14,955 bases of DNA from Helicobacteraceae bacterium (GTDB taxonomy: Bacteria; Campylobacterota; Campylobacteria; Campylobacterales; Sulfurimonadaceae), in the NCBI GenBank assembly GCA_030613795.1, contig JAUWLG010000009.1, positions 1 through 14,955 of the forward strand. The letters run 5' to 3'. Under the pieces are notes generated by a model that saw only the letters and a program-made list of their open reading frames with translations, ran no database searches and was not told where the DNA came from. Positions 1-6,908 of this stretch are shown one piece after another. Made by a program: the position numbers and the translations under genes. Numbering within the stretch: the first letter of the stretch is position 1; each line of letters begins with the position of its first letter.

Positions 1-177
1 TTATTTTACGACTCGCAATTTAGTTGCTTCCTGATTGTGCTTTTGCACTTATTATTGAGATTACTTTACTCATATTTATCCTTCGTGATAATTATTTATG
101 TGACACCGTTGCTCGCGCAGGGTTGCTGATGTCAGCCGCTCTCTTTTATCTATTCTACATGTGGTTATAATAACTTT
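1..177. other. Non-coding left end with small hairpins
   Basis: I see no gene in this stretch. It contains three small inverted repeats: GCAA/TTGC at 15-18 and 24-27, GTGC/GCAC at 37-48 around a TTTT loop, and GCTGA/TCAGC at 125-136 around TG. The right end carries the putative promoter of the hydrolase gene. Its style, short hairpins in gene-free DNA, resembles the tract after bamA at the other end of the window, but I found no long shared sequence. Confidence 0.4.
166..171 (+). promoter_or_regulatory. Putative -10 box of the hydrolase gene
   Basis: A perfect TATAAT lies only 6 nt before the ATG at 178, and no Shine-Dalgarno sequence is visible in between. If used, transcription would start at or next to the ATG, giving a leaderless mRNA. 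No good -35 box is seen about 17 nt upstream, which is common for sigma70 promoters in Campylobacterota. Confidence 0.4.
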
Positions 178-846
178 ATGAAGAATTATAATAATGAAGC
201 AGTTGTATTGCTGCATGGTCTAGCTCTATCGACTCTCTTTATGAAAAGAATCGAGATCGTATTGAGTAGAGCTGGATATACAGTTTATAATATTGATTAT
301 CCGTCTCGTGACCTAGATATAGATACTTTAACTCATAATATTCACAAACAACTTCTTAATCTCTCTTTAGATAGATACACCAGTGTACACTTTATTGGCC
401 ATTCTCTTGGTGGAATAATTTTTAGAAAGTTACTTAGTAAATACATTTTTAACAATTTTGGAACGCTCATCGCTCTTGCTTCACCGAATCGCGGTACATT
501 CTTAGTTGATAAGTTTAAAAACTTCAGACTTTTTAGTTGGTACTTTGGGCCTGCAGCATTACAACTTGATAATAGATCTAGTTATTTAGAAAAATTGCAG
601 TTCCTGCCGAAAGATTATTATGTTATTACAGGTAATAACAGCAGGTTCACACTTTTTGGCTGGTGGTTTGATGAGGCTAATGATGGAACAGTGAGTGTTG
701 AAAGTACTAAGGCAGTTGGAATGGATTTAGAAAAGCATTTTATATGTAATGTGTCACATTTTTCAATTTTGTTTAATTCAGAAGTTTTGGAAAAGATTTT
801 ATGGATTTTAAACAGAAAAGTAAGTGGTGACCCCAAGGAGATTTGA
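178..846 (+). CDS. Alpha/beta-hydrolase, lipase/esterase-like
   Basis: A 222-residue protein with the features of a small serine lipase/esterase of the alpha/beta-hydrolase fold. The N-terminal strand ends in LLHGL (about residues 11-15), which normally forms the oxyanion hole. The nucleophile elbow is GHSLGG with Ser76. A complete triad can be proposed with Asp169 in NDGTVSVES and His194 in VSHFS. There is no signal peptide or membrane segment, so it is probably cytoplasmic; the substrate is unknown. The ATG at 178 is the first usable start in a frame open only from 130, and no ribosome site precedes it, so it may be leaderless. The last 22 nt lie antisense inside the tRNA-Glu gene, so the C-terminal residues come from tRNA complement. 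Codon use looks more AT-rich (AGA, TTA) than in the genes to the right, a possible sign of separate origin. The family call is fairly sure; the function is open. Confidence 0.8.
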   Translation: MKNYNNEAVVLLHGLALSTLFMKRIEIVLSRAGYTVYNIDYPSRDLDIDTLTHNIHKQLLNLSLDRYTSVHFIGHSLGGIIFRKLLSKYIFNNFGTLIALASPNRGTFLVDKFKNFRLFSWYFGPAALQLDNRSSYLEKLQFLPKDYYVITGNNSRFTLFGWWFDEANDGTVSVESTKAVGMDLEKHFICNVSHFSILFNSEVLEKILWILNRKVSGDPKEI

Positions 847-899
847 ACTCCTATGGCATGGATGAAAACCATGAATCCTAACCATTAGATGATGGGGCC
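825..899 (-). tRNA. tRNA-Glu (anticodon TTC)
   Basis: Read on the minus strand, this 75-nt sequence folds as a cloverleaf. It has a 7-bp acceptor stem GGCCCCA/TGGGGTC, discriminator A and an encoded CCA. The anticodon stem is CATGG/CCATG around the loop TTTTCAT, so the anticodon is TTC (plus-strand 864-866), reading Glu codons. The T-arm loop is TCAAATC. It lies 13 nt after tRNA-Lys in the same direction, so both probably come from one precursor. Its 3' end overlaps the stop region of the convergent hydrolase gene. Confidence 0.95.
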
Positions 900-912
900 G
901 TGTATTAACAAG

Positions 913-988
913 TGGTGTCCCGTGATGGACTCGAACCATCGGCATCCTCATTAAAAGTGAGATGCTCTACCAACTGAGCTAACGGGAC
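913..988 (-). tRNA. tRNA-Lys (anticodon TTT)
   Basis: A 76-nt cloverleaf on the minus strand. Acceptor stem GTCCCGT/ACGGGAC, a standard D arm, and anticodon stem TCTCA/TGAGG around CTTTTAA give anticodon TTT (plus-strand 953-955), reading Lys codons. A TTCGAGT T-loop and an encoded ACCA end complete it. It is the promoter-proximal member of the Lys-Glu tRNA pair. Confidence 0.95.
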
Positions 989-1026
989 ATTTGACAAACT
1001 TTGATACTCAATGTTTGTGGACGGGA

Positions 1027-1055
1027 AGTATAGACAAAACTCCTTTTAATGTCAA
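1027..1055 (-). promoter_or_regulatory. Sigma70 promoter of the tRNA-Lys/tRNA-Glu unit
   Basis: On the minus strand TTGACA (1055-1050) is followed after exactly 17 nt by TATACT (1032-1027), a near-consensus sigma70 promoter. The bases after the -10 box (TCCCGTC) are GC-rich, as expected of the discriminator of stringently controlled stable-RNA promoters. Transcription should begin near 1020, giving a leader of roughly 30 nt before tRNA-Lys; within it lies an ACAAAC/GTTTGT inverted repeat (994-999 and 1013-1018). Confidence 0.8.
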
Positions 1056-1147
1056 TACTTTTTGAGAAAAATATGCAAATTTTCAACAATTTTAAAAAGT
1101 ATGGAGAAATATCGACTTTTCTCACAATTTTCACATCCAGAATGGGT

Positions 1148-1153
1148 TAAAAT
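1148..1153 (+). promoter_or_regulatory. Putative -10 box of the bat operon
   Basis: TAAAAT (in GGTTAAAATA) ends 5 nt before the batA1 ATG, with no Shine-Dalgarno sequence between them, so the first mRNA of the operon may be leaderless. No recognisable -35 box is seen; the upstream DNA is AT-rich. A small inverted repeat GAGAAA/TTTCTC (1104-1109 and 1118-1123) sits just upstream and could be an operator, but this is weak. Confidence 0.45.
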
Positions 1154-1158
1154 ACACT

Positions 1159-2055
1159 ATGACATTTGAGTACCCTTATCTATTAGTATTGTTCCTGCCA
1201 CTGCTCTATTGTCTTTACAGATGTAAAGAGAAGATCGAGCAGGGTTATTTTGTTCACCTATCTCTGTTTACGACGCACACCAAATGGTTTCGCTGGGAGT
1301 GGATCATTAAAATAGCTACTGTCGTATTACTGCTGTCGGCTATTTCCTCTCCAATACTTATAGACAAGATCGATCCGTTAAACCGTAAAGGTATAGATAT
1401 TGTATTGTCAATAGACGGCAGCGGGTCTATGAACTCTTCAGGGTTTGATGAGAAAACACGTGACAGCCGTTTCGCTATTACACAGACGATAGCACAAGAT
1501 TTTGTGATGAAACGTGTAGAAGATAATGTAGGCGTTGTACTCTTTGGTGACTTTGCTTTTATTGCCTCGCCGGTCACTTATGAAAAAGAGATCGTCTCGG
1601 AGATGATCGGCTATCGCGCTCACGGCATGGCAGGTCAAAACACTGCCATAGGTGAGGGCATTACAATGGGTCTGCGTGCCTTACAAAATTCAAAGGCAAA
1701 AAGTAAGATCATAATCTTGTTGACGGATGGCGAGCACAACAGCGGACGTATCTCACCAAAAGATGCAACCGCGTTGGCAAAAGAGCACGGCGTAAAGGTC
1801 TATACCATCGGGATCGGCAAAAAAGGTGAGTTCGACAAGACTCTTTTAGAGAAGATAGCGGATGAGAGTGACGGACATTTTTTCGCAGCTTACAACAAAG
1901 ATGAGTTGCAAAAAGTGTATAATGAGATCAACTCCCTCGAACAGTCCAACATTAAAAGTCGAGAGTATCAGGTCAAAGATTACTATTTTCAATGGCCCTT
2001 AGTCGGTGCATTTTTACTGCTGTTCTTTTTACTTTGGCAAAGGAGTCGTGCATGA
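1159..2055 (+). CDS. batA: BatA-like VWA membrane protein, copy 1
   Basis: A 298-residue inner-membrane protein with a von Willebrand factor A domain. Hydrophobic segments lie at about 4-20 and 50-67, the VWA domain at about 78-255 and a last membrane helix at about 276-293. The metal-ion-dependent adhesion site (MIDAS) is intact: D86-G-S88-G-S90, Thr162 in GQNTAIGEG and Asp190 in LLTDGEHNSG. Size and layout fit BatA, the VWA partner of MoxR ATPases in the Bacteroides aerotolerance family. The start MTFEYPYLLV aligns with LYFEYPKALS of copy 2 (6905-7852), supporting the ATG at 1159. It is the first gene of the operon and overlaps batB1 by 4 nt (ATGA). Copy 2 is clearly homologous throughout (FGDFAFIASP against FGDYAFIAAP) but diverged, so the duplication is not recent. 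The exact cellular role in this lineage is unknown. Confidence 0.88.
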   Translation: MTFEYPYLLVLFLPLLYCLYRCKEKIEQGYFVHLSLFTTHTKWFRWEWIIKIATVVLLLSAISSPILIDKIDPLNRKGIDIVLSIDGSGSMNSSGFDEKTRDSRFAITQTIAQDFVMKRVEDNVGVVLFGDFAFIASPVTYEKEIVSEMIGYRAHGMAGQNTAIGEGITMGLRALQNSKAKSKIIILLTDGEHNSGRISPKDATALAKEHGVKVYTIGIGKKGEFDKTLLEKIADESDGHFFAAYNKDELQKVYNEINSLEQSNIKSREYQVKDYYFQWPLVGAFLLLFFLLWQRSRA

Positions 2056-3587
2056 TCTATTTGGCTCCCCAATTTTTATGGCTGTTTGTGCCACTTCTCT
2101 TTTTACTGTTTGCAGGTGGGTACAGAGGTTTTGCAGCGTTACGTCGTCAACACTTTTGGTTGATCTTGTCTATCGTCTTTACTATCCTCGCGCTGGCACG
2201 TCCCGTATTTGAACAAGAACCTATCGATGTTGAACAACGAGGCAGTGATATTGTCATTGCGGTAGACCTCTCTTACTCGATGCAGGCCGATGATATTCAA
2301 CCCACTCGTCTGGAAGCTGCAAAACAGATACTCAAAGAGCTGATAGAGAGTGACAGCAAAAATAGATACGGAATTATCGGTTACACGACCAATGCGATCA
2401 TCCTTTCGCCTTTGAGCAGTGACAGAGAGCTTCTTCTACACCTTTTTGACGGCTTGGATGATAACCTTATCATGACAAAGGGCACGGTGTTGATGCCGGC
2501 GTTAAAACTGGCACGAAAGATGTCTAAGAGTAAAAAGGCTATCGTTGTACTGCTCAGTGATGGTGGAGATGAGCTAAATTTCAACAGTGAAGCTGCCTTT
2601 GTAAAAGAGAATGGACTCATTGTTAATGTAGTGATGTTGGCAACACATAGCGGCAGTACACTCAAAGATCGAAATGGTAAGGTCATTAAAGATGAAGCGG
2701 GACATATTGTCATCACATCACGTAATGATGCTATTGAAGCAGTAGCAGATGCATCTGGCGGCCGTGTTGTCGAGAGCCTCTCTTCTTTGCAAAGTGCTAT
2801 TGCCTCTGAAGGGGATGAGGACTTTACGTCCAATACTAAGCTAATGCAGTATAACGAGCTGTTTTATTATTTTGGTGCCCTGGCTTTGGTCTTTGCGATG
2901 TTGGCATTTACCTATCTTGGTAAAAAGGTCACAAAAATTATGGTTGCTCTTTTGTTGCTTGTCGGGATCAACACGCAGGCATCACTTCTTGACGGCTACT
3001 ATTTTGAGATGGCAAAAGATGATTATGCTCAAGAGAAATACTTGAGTGCCGCCAGACTTTTTGCTAACACAGAGAACGACGTGGCACGATATAATGCTGC
3101 AAACAGTTATTATAAAGCAGGTGAGTATGAGAAGGCACTTAACCTTTATATGTCGATACGTTCAGGTGAGCCAGCGTTAAAATCGACGCTCTATTTTAAT
3201 ATGGGCAACTGCTATATACGGCTCCAGGAGTTTGTTAAAGCAAGAGAGATGTTTATAAAGTCTCTGCGTCTGGCATATAGCAGAGAAGCAGATGAGAATC
3301 TGGCTTATATTATGAAGGCTGATGAGCAGGATCATCTGTTGACCGGTCAACAAGAGGGCAAAAAACGTGCTCAAGATTCTGCAACAGAAAACAGCCCCGA
3401 CAGTGGTAAGAAAAAAGAGGGTGGTGGCTCCAATCTAAAGAGTGATGCAGACTCATCCAAAGGTGCCGGGGGCAAAAAGATGGAAGGGGATGAACGTCTC
3501 TCCTTTTCAGGCGGAAAATCGAGACTCTCATCCAAACAGTATGAGTTGATCAATCAAAGGAGTGTACATGAGACAAAACCTTGGTAG
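2052..3587 (+). CDS. batB: BatB-like VWA protein with C-terminal TPR domain, copy 1
   Basis: About 511 residues: two N-terminal membrane helices (about 5-21 and 35-50), a VWA domain (about 65-250), a membrane helix near 268-288, a second hydrophobic stretch near 294-309, TPR-like helices near 312-420, then a low-complexity Gly/Lys/Ser/Asp-rich tail. The MIDAS is complete: D72-L-S74-Y-S76, Thr in TKGTVLM (near 143) and Asp in LLSDGGDE (near 169). It corresponds to BatB fused to a BatC-like TPR domain. The hydrophobic stretch before the TPR ends in INTQA-SLLDG, like an internal signal peptide. I chose the ATG at 2052 because AAAGGAG lies 6 nt upstream, it makes an ATGA overlap with batA1, and MIYLAPQFLW is a typical BatB start; the longer frame from 1992 adds 20 residues inside batA1. 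The protein ends in KPW, as does copy 2. Confidence 0.87.
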   Translation: MIYLAPQFLWLFVPLLFLLFAGGYRGFAALRRQHFWLILSIVFTILALARPVFEQEPIDVEQRGSDIVIAVDLSYSMQADDIQPTRLEAAKQILKELIESDSKNRYGIIGYTTNAIILSPLSSDRELLLHLFDGLDDNLIMTKGTVLMPALKLARKMSKSKKAIVVLLSDGGDELNFNSEAAFVKENGLIVNVVMLATHSGSTLKDRNGKVIKDEAGHIVITSRNDAIEAVADASGGRVVESLSSLQSAIASEGDEDFTSNTKLMQYNELFYYFGALALVFAMLAFTYLGKKVTKIMVALLLLVGINTQASLLDGYYFEMAKDDYAQEKYLSAARLFANTENDVARYNAANSYYKAGEYEKALNLYMSIRSGEPALKSTLYFNMGNCYIRLQEFVKAREMFIKSLRLAYSREADENLAYIMKADEQDHLLTGQQEGKKRAQDSATENSPDSGKKKEGGGSNLKSDADSSKGAGGKKMEGDERLSFSGGKSRLSSKQYELINQRSVHETKPW

Positions 3588-4707
3588 CGTGTTAGGTGTT
3601 ATACTGCTTTTTATGGCTTCTATAGTGTATGCAGATGAGCCATATACATGGAGTCTAAAGAGCAGTAAAAACAGTGCCTATGTCAATGAAGCCATTGCCT
3701 TAGAGTACACCTGTGATTTTCAAGATCAAGCCAACCTCCATGTGATCGAGTTAAACATAGCAGGTGAAACTGAAGAGTATAGACTCCTTTCTCAGGGTGT
3801 GGTTGAAACGCTCCAAGATGGGAAACGCCGTGATACGTACCGATATGTCCTTTTTCCAAAAAAAGCGGGGCAAAAAGAGTTTAGGTTTAAGGTCTTAATG
3901 CGTAAGACGACAAAGGATTCGATAGAGCATTCGGTTATTGGTCGTGATAATGTAGAAGATTATTCTTTTATTGATAAGGAAGTTAAACTTCCTCTTCTCA
4001 GTGTAGAGGTCTTGGGTCATCAAGAGAAGATGACCGGACGTTTTAGTATGGATGTCAAACTCGATAAAAATGAAGTCAAGGCGTATGAACCTGTGCATCT
4101 TGACATAAATGTCAGGGGCGAAGGTGACTTTGAGCAGATGCAGGATTTTAAACTTGTTATTGATGGTGTAAAGATCTTTAGCGAACCGGGTGAAAAACAC
4201 TATGCATTGACCAAAAAAGGGTTTAAAGGGAAGTGGGAACAGAAGTTCTCTCTAGTAAGCGATAAAAATTTTAAGATCAAGCCCATAGAACTAAGTTATT
4301 TTGATATCGCTAAAAAAGAGCGTGTGCTGCTTCGTTCAGAGGCCTTTGATGTTACTGTTCAAGAGGCTTATACAAAAGAAGAACTGCTTGATGATGTTGA
4401 AGAGGAGAACAGTTCCTGGTGGGCTTGGTGGTATTTGAACTATATGTTTACATTTATACTGGGGGTATTGCTTGGCCGTTACCTTTCACGGTTTAGATGG
4501 AAAGAGAGACTAGTGCAAGGTTTTGAAGCGGAGATAGCGGCATGCAAGTCTGTTAACAGCCTGTTGACCAAGTTGGTCATACGAGGTGATGAGCGTTATA
4601 CACCGCTTATTCAGAAGTATGAAGCATTGGGGAAAAAAGCATCATTGCGTGAATTGAAAATAGAGCTCAAAACACTTTTGAAAAGTGATACAATAAACAA
4701 ACAGTAA
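3568..4707 (+). CDS. batD: BatD-like protein, short form, copy 1
   Basis: A 379-residue protein with a signal peptide (cleavage likely after YA, residue 22), beta-rich extracytoplasmic domains, one membrane helix at about 283-303 (preceded by the Trp-rich WWAWWY) and a charged cytoplasmic tail of about 70 residues. It matches BatD by position and by alignment with copy 2: L30-K-S-S-K34 here lines up with L130-R-S-S-K134 there, and EGDFEQM with RGNFEDI. It therefore lacks the first domain of about 100 residues found in copy 2 but keeps its own signal peptide. The ATG at 3568 is preceded by AAGGAG with a 5-nt gap; a GTG at 3562 lies within that ribosome site and is unlikely. The gene overlaps batB1 by 20 nt. 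BatD is thought to work with BatA/BatB in the envelope; its biochemical role is unknown. Confidence 0.82.
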   Translation: MRQNLGSVLGVILLFMASIVYADEPYTWSLKSSKNSAYVNEAIALEYTCDFQDQANLHVIELNIAGETEEYRLLSQGVVETLQDGKRRDTYRYVLFPKKAGQKEFRFKVLMRKTTKDSIEHSVIGRDNVEDYSFIDKEVKLPLLSVEVLGHQEKMTGRFSMDVKLDKNEVKAYEPVHLDINVRGEGDFEQMQDFKLVIDGVKIFSEPGEKHYALTKKGFKGKWEQKFSLVSDKNFKIKPIELSYFDIAKKERVLLRSEAFDVTVQEAYTKEELLDDVEEENSSWWAWWYLNYMFTFILGVLLGRYLSRFRWKERLVQGFEAEIAACKSVNSLLTKLVIRGDERYTPLIQKYEALGKKASLRELKIELKTLLKSDTINKQ

Positions 4708-4716
4708 AGGGTAGTA

Positions 4717-5664
4717 ATGTCTAATAAAATTGAAGCAATAAAAAGTGAAGTGGCCAAGGTCGTTGTCGGCCAGGAGAAGATGATCGATGGTCTGCTGATC
4801 GGTCTGCTTTGTGAAGGACATATTCTTATAGAAGGGATCCCGGGTCTGGCAAAGACCACAACGGTCAATGCCCTTGCAAAGAGTCTAGGTCTTGACTTTA
4901 AACGGGTGCAGTTTACACCTGACCTGCTCCCTTCTGACATCTTGGGTGCAGAGATCTATGATCCGCAGCATAATGACTTTAAGATCAAACAAGGCCCTGT
5001 CTTTACGAACTTGCTGCTTGCAGATGAGATCAACCGTGCACCGGCCAAGGTACAGTCAGCCCTTTTGGAAGTGATGCAAGAGCGCCAGGTCACCATCGGC
5101 GAAGAGAGTTTTGCTATGGACCTTCCGTTTTTTGTTATGGCGACACAAAACCCGATAGAACAAGAGGGTGTCTATCAGCTTCCGGAAGCGCAACTGGACC
5201 GTTTTATGTTCAAGCTAGTCGTAGGTTACAACTCCAAAGAAGAGGAGCTTGAGATCGCTCGCCGTATCTCTCAGGGTATGAGTCAAGAGATCGAAGCGGT
5301 CGTGGGCAAAGATGAACTCACAAAGATGAAAGAGGCCGTTAAAAAGGTCCATATTGACGAAGAGGTCGAGCGTTATATGATCGAGCTTGTTGCGGCGACG
5401 CGTGAACCTGCAAAATATGGTCTTGAAGAGATCGAGGAGTACATCCAGTTCGGTGCCTCTCCTCGTGTGAGCATCGATATGTTCAAAGCGGTCAAAGCGA
5501 TGGCTTATCTGCGTGGTAAAGACTTTGTGACACCGGTAGATGTGGCCTATATTGCCAAAGAGTTGATGCGTCACCGTATTGTTCTCTCTTATGAAGCAGA
5601 AGCTGAAGGTGTTACAACCGATGAGTTGATCGTCAAGATCTTAGAAGCGGTGCCGATCCCGTAG
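4717..5664 (+). CDS. moxR: MoxR-family AAA+ ATPase
   Basis: A 315-residue cytoplasmic ATPase of typical MoxR size. Walker A is G40-I-P-G-L-A-K-T (40-47), Walker B is LLLADE (99-104) followed by INRAP, sensor 1 is MATQNP with Asn145, and LPEAQLDRF (about 155-163) carries the conserved Arg. The C-terminal lid contains GASPR, the sensor-2 region. MoxR ATPases form ring complexes that act on VWA-domain partners in a chaperone-like way. Here a single ATPase lies between two sets of VWA proteins, so it is a candidate shared motor for both. It starts 9 nt after batD1, with AAAGGG 5 nt before the ATG, and ends 9 nt before the DUF58 gene. The base use is richer in C-ending codons than in the bat genes, consistent with a more conserved and better expressed protein. 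Confidence 0.95.
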   Translation: MSNKIEAIKSEVAKVVVGQEKMIDGLLIGLLCEGHILIEGIPGLAKTTTVNALAKSLGLDFKRVQFTPDLLPSDILGAEIYDPQHNDFKIKQGPVFTNLLLADEINRAPAKVQSALLEVMQERQVTIGEESFAMDLPFFVMATQNPIEQEGVYQLPEAQLDRFMFKLVVGYNSKEEELEIARRISQGMSQEIEAVVGKDELTKMKEAVKKVHIDEEVERYMIELVAATREPAKYGLEEIEEYIQFGASPRVSIDMFKAVKAMAYLRGKDFVTPVDVAYIAKELMRHRIVLSYEAEAEGVTTDELIVKILEAVPIP

Positions 5665-5673
5665 GTTTATGAT

Positions 5674-6507
5674 ATGTCAAAATTAAGCAAGATCCTAGTC
5701 CGAGCACGCCGCCAAGTCTTTAGTGAGATGGTCGGTAACAACCCCTCTATTTTTCATGGAGAAGGGTATGACTTTATTGAGTTGCGTGAGTATATGCCGG
5801 GGGACGATATCCGTCATATTGACTGGAATATCACGGCGAAGATGCAAAAACCGTACATCAAGATCTTTAAAGAGGAGCGTGAGCTCAATATTGTTATCGC
5901 TTCGATGTTAAACGGCAGTGTCCATTTTGGGGCCAAGAAGTTCAAACAAGAGCTCATCGCGGAGATCGTTGCCAACCTCTCATACGCCATCATACATAAT
6001 GGCGATCTGTTAAGTACCCACATCTATGCAGACAGACTCTACAGTGAAAACAAGCCGACAAAAAAGGTCTCTTCCATCACTAAGAGTGTGGATGAGATTT
6101 TGACGTTTGATGCTATCAATAAAGTGGCGGACTATAAGATGCTCTCTGAGACACTCTATAAAAGAGTGCGAAAACGTTCACTTATCTTAGTAGTGGCCGA
6201 TTTTTTTGACCTGCCGGACTTTAAACTGCTGGCTAAAAAACATGAAGTGATCGCCATCATCGTACGTGACAGGCTTGAAGAGAAACCACCTGTGATGGGG
6301 TTTGCTTCATTGCGTGATCCTGAGACAGGTCAACAGCTTGAGGGTGACTACTCCAAAAAGAGTGTTGATACTTACGCTGCAAAGGTGCATGGACACGATA
6401 GAGAACTTTACAACAGGCTTCAAAAAGATGGTGTGCGTTTTACGAAGATCTATACGGATGAGAACAGTGCCATCGCATTAAGACGTCTCTTTGAAGGACG
6501 TATATGA
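5674..6507 (+). CDS. DUF58 domain protein
   Basis: A 277-residue protein with the DUF58 signature R38-E-Y-M-P-G-D-D-I-R47-H-I-D50-W51, then TAKMQKPYIKIFKEERE (about 54-70). No membrane segment is evident, so this is the short cytoplasmic form always found beside moxR. The second half has the VWA-like fold usual for DUF58, with SLILVVADFFDLPDF (about 168-182). Unusually, the place where family members have a D-x-S-x-S metal site after the ERE motif reads MLNGS (about 78-82): the Asp and the first Ser are missing. The fold is probably kept but metal binding is doubtful. The start at 5674 has only a weak ribosome site (AGG, 8 nt upstream). It overlaps the next gene by 4 nt (ATGA). DUF58 proteins are thought to act with MoxR and the VWA proteins; the mechanism is unknown. 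Confidence 0.92.
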   Translation: MSKLSKILVRARRQVFSEMVGNNPSIFHGEGYDFIELREYMPGDDIRHIDWNITAKMQKPYIKIFKEERELNIVIASMLNGSVHFGAKKFKQELIAEIVANLSYAIIHNGDLLSTHIYADRLYSENKPTKKVSSITKSVDEILTFDAINKVADYKMLSETLYKRVRKRSLILVVADFFDLPDFKLLAKKHEVIAIIVRDRLEEKPPVMGFASLRDPETGQQLEGDYSKKSVDTYAAKVHGHDRELYNRLQKDGVRFTKIYTDENSAIALRRLFEGRI

Positions 6508-6908
6508 AGCCAAGTTCGTATGACATTCCTCTGCACGACATAAAGCCTCTGATGGAGGTACCTGACAGCTCGTTTATGGTCTTAATGGTTATCTCTACTG
6601 TTATCGTTATTTTACTTGTCGGAGGTCTGTACCTGTTGTATCGATTTATGAAAGATCGTAAAACAGTCAACCTTCGTAAAGTTCACTACAAAACACTCAA
6701 AAAGATCAATTTTTCAGACCCAAAAAAGGCGGCTTACGATATTACCGAATATGGACGTATGTTTGCAGATGACTCTGAACGTTTAAGTGAGGCGTATAAC
6801 AACCTTGTCTCACGGCTTGAACACTATAAATATAAGAGAGTAGTCGAGGCTATTGATGATGAGAGTTTGAGTTATTACAAGATATACCTTGGGATGATAG
6901 ATGTGTGA
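6504..6908 (+). CDS. Small membrane protein, DUF4381-like
   Basis: A 134-residue protein with a short N-terminal segment containing YDIPLHDIKP, one strong membrane helix at about 24-46 followed by basic residues (YRFMKDRK), and a soluble helical domain to the end. Size, layout and position between DUF58 and batA fit the DUF4381 family of small membrane proteins in MoxR operons; the sequence match is by pattern only, so this is a moderate-confidence assignment. It overlaps the DUF58 gene (ATGA at 6504) and the next gene (GTGA at 6905). There is one copy only, so like moxR it is shared by the two Bat modules. It may anchor or bridge the cytoplasmic MoxR/DUF58 pair and the membrane VWA proteins, which is inference. 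Confidence 0.72.
   Translation: MKPSSYDIPLHDIKPLMEVPDSSFMVLMVISTVIVILLVGGLYLLYRFMKDRKTVNLRKVHYKTLKKINFSDPKKAAYDITEYGRMFADDSERLSEAYNNLVSRLEHYKYKRVVEAIDDESLSYYKIYLGMIDV

Noticed and set aside
4..13. TTTTACGACT at the left end matching AGTCGTAAAA at 14857-14866 in reverse
   Set aside because: An inverted 10-base match between two such stretches is not far from chance; the similarity does not extend, so it is no evidence of element ends.
1254..1638. Antisense open frames inside batA1 and similar frames opposite batB1, moxR and bamA
   Set aside because: They lie fully within strongly supported genes on the other strand, have no ribosome sites and no recognisable domains, so they are by-products of codon use.
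1992..2051. Longer N-terminus for BatB1 from ATG 1992
   Set aside because: It would overlap batA1 by 64 nt, has no ribosome site, and adds a non-hydrophobic Cys-containing stretch before the typical MIYLAPQFLW start, which has AAAGGAG 6 nt upstream.
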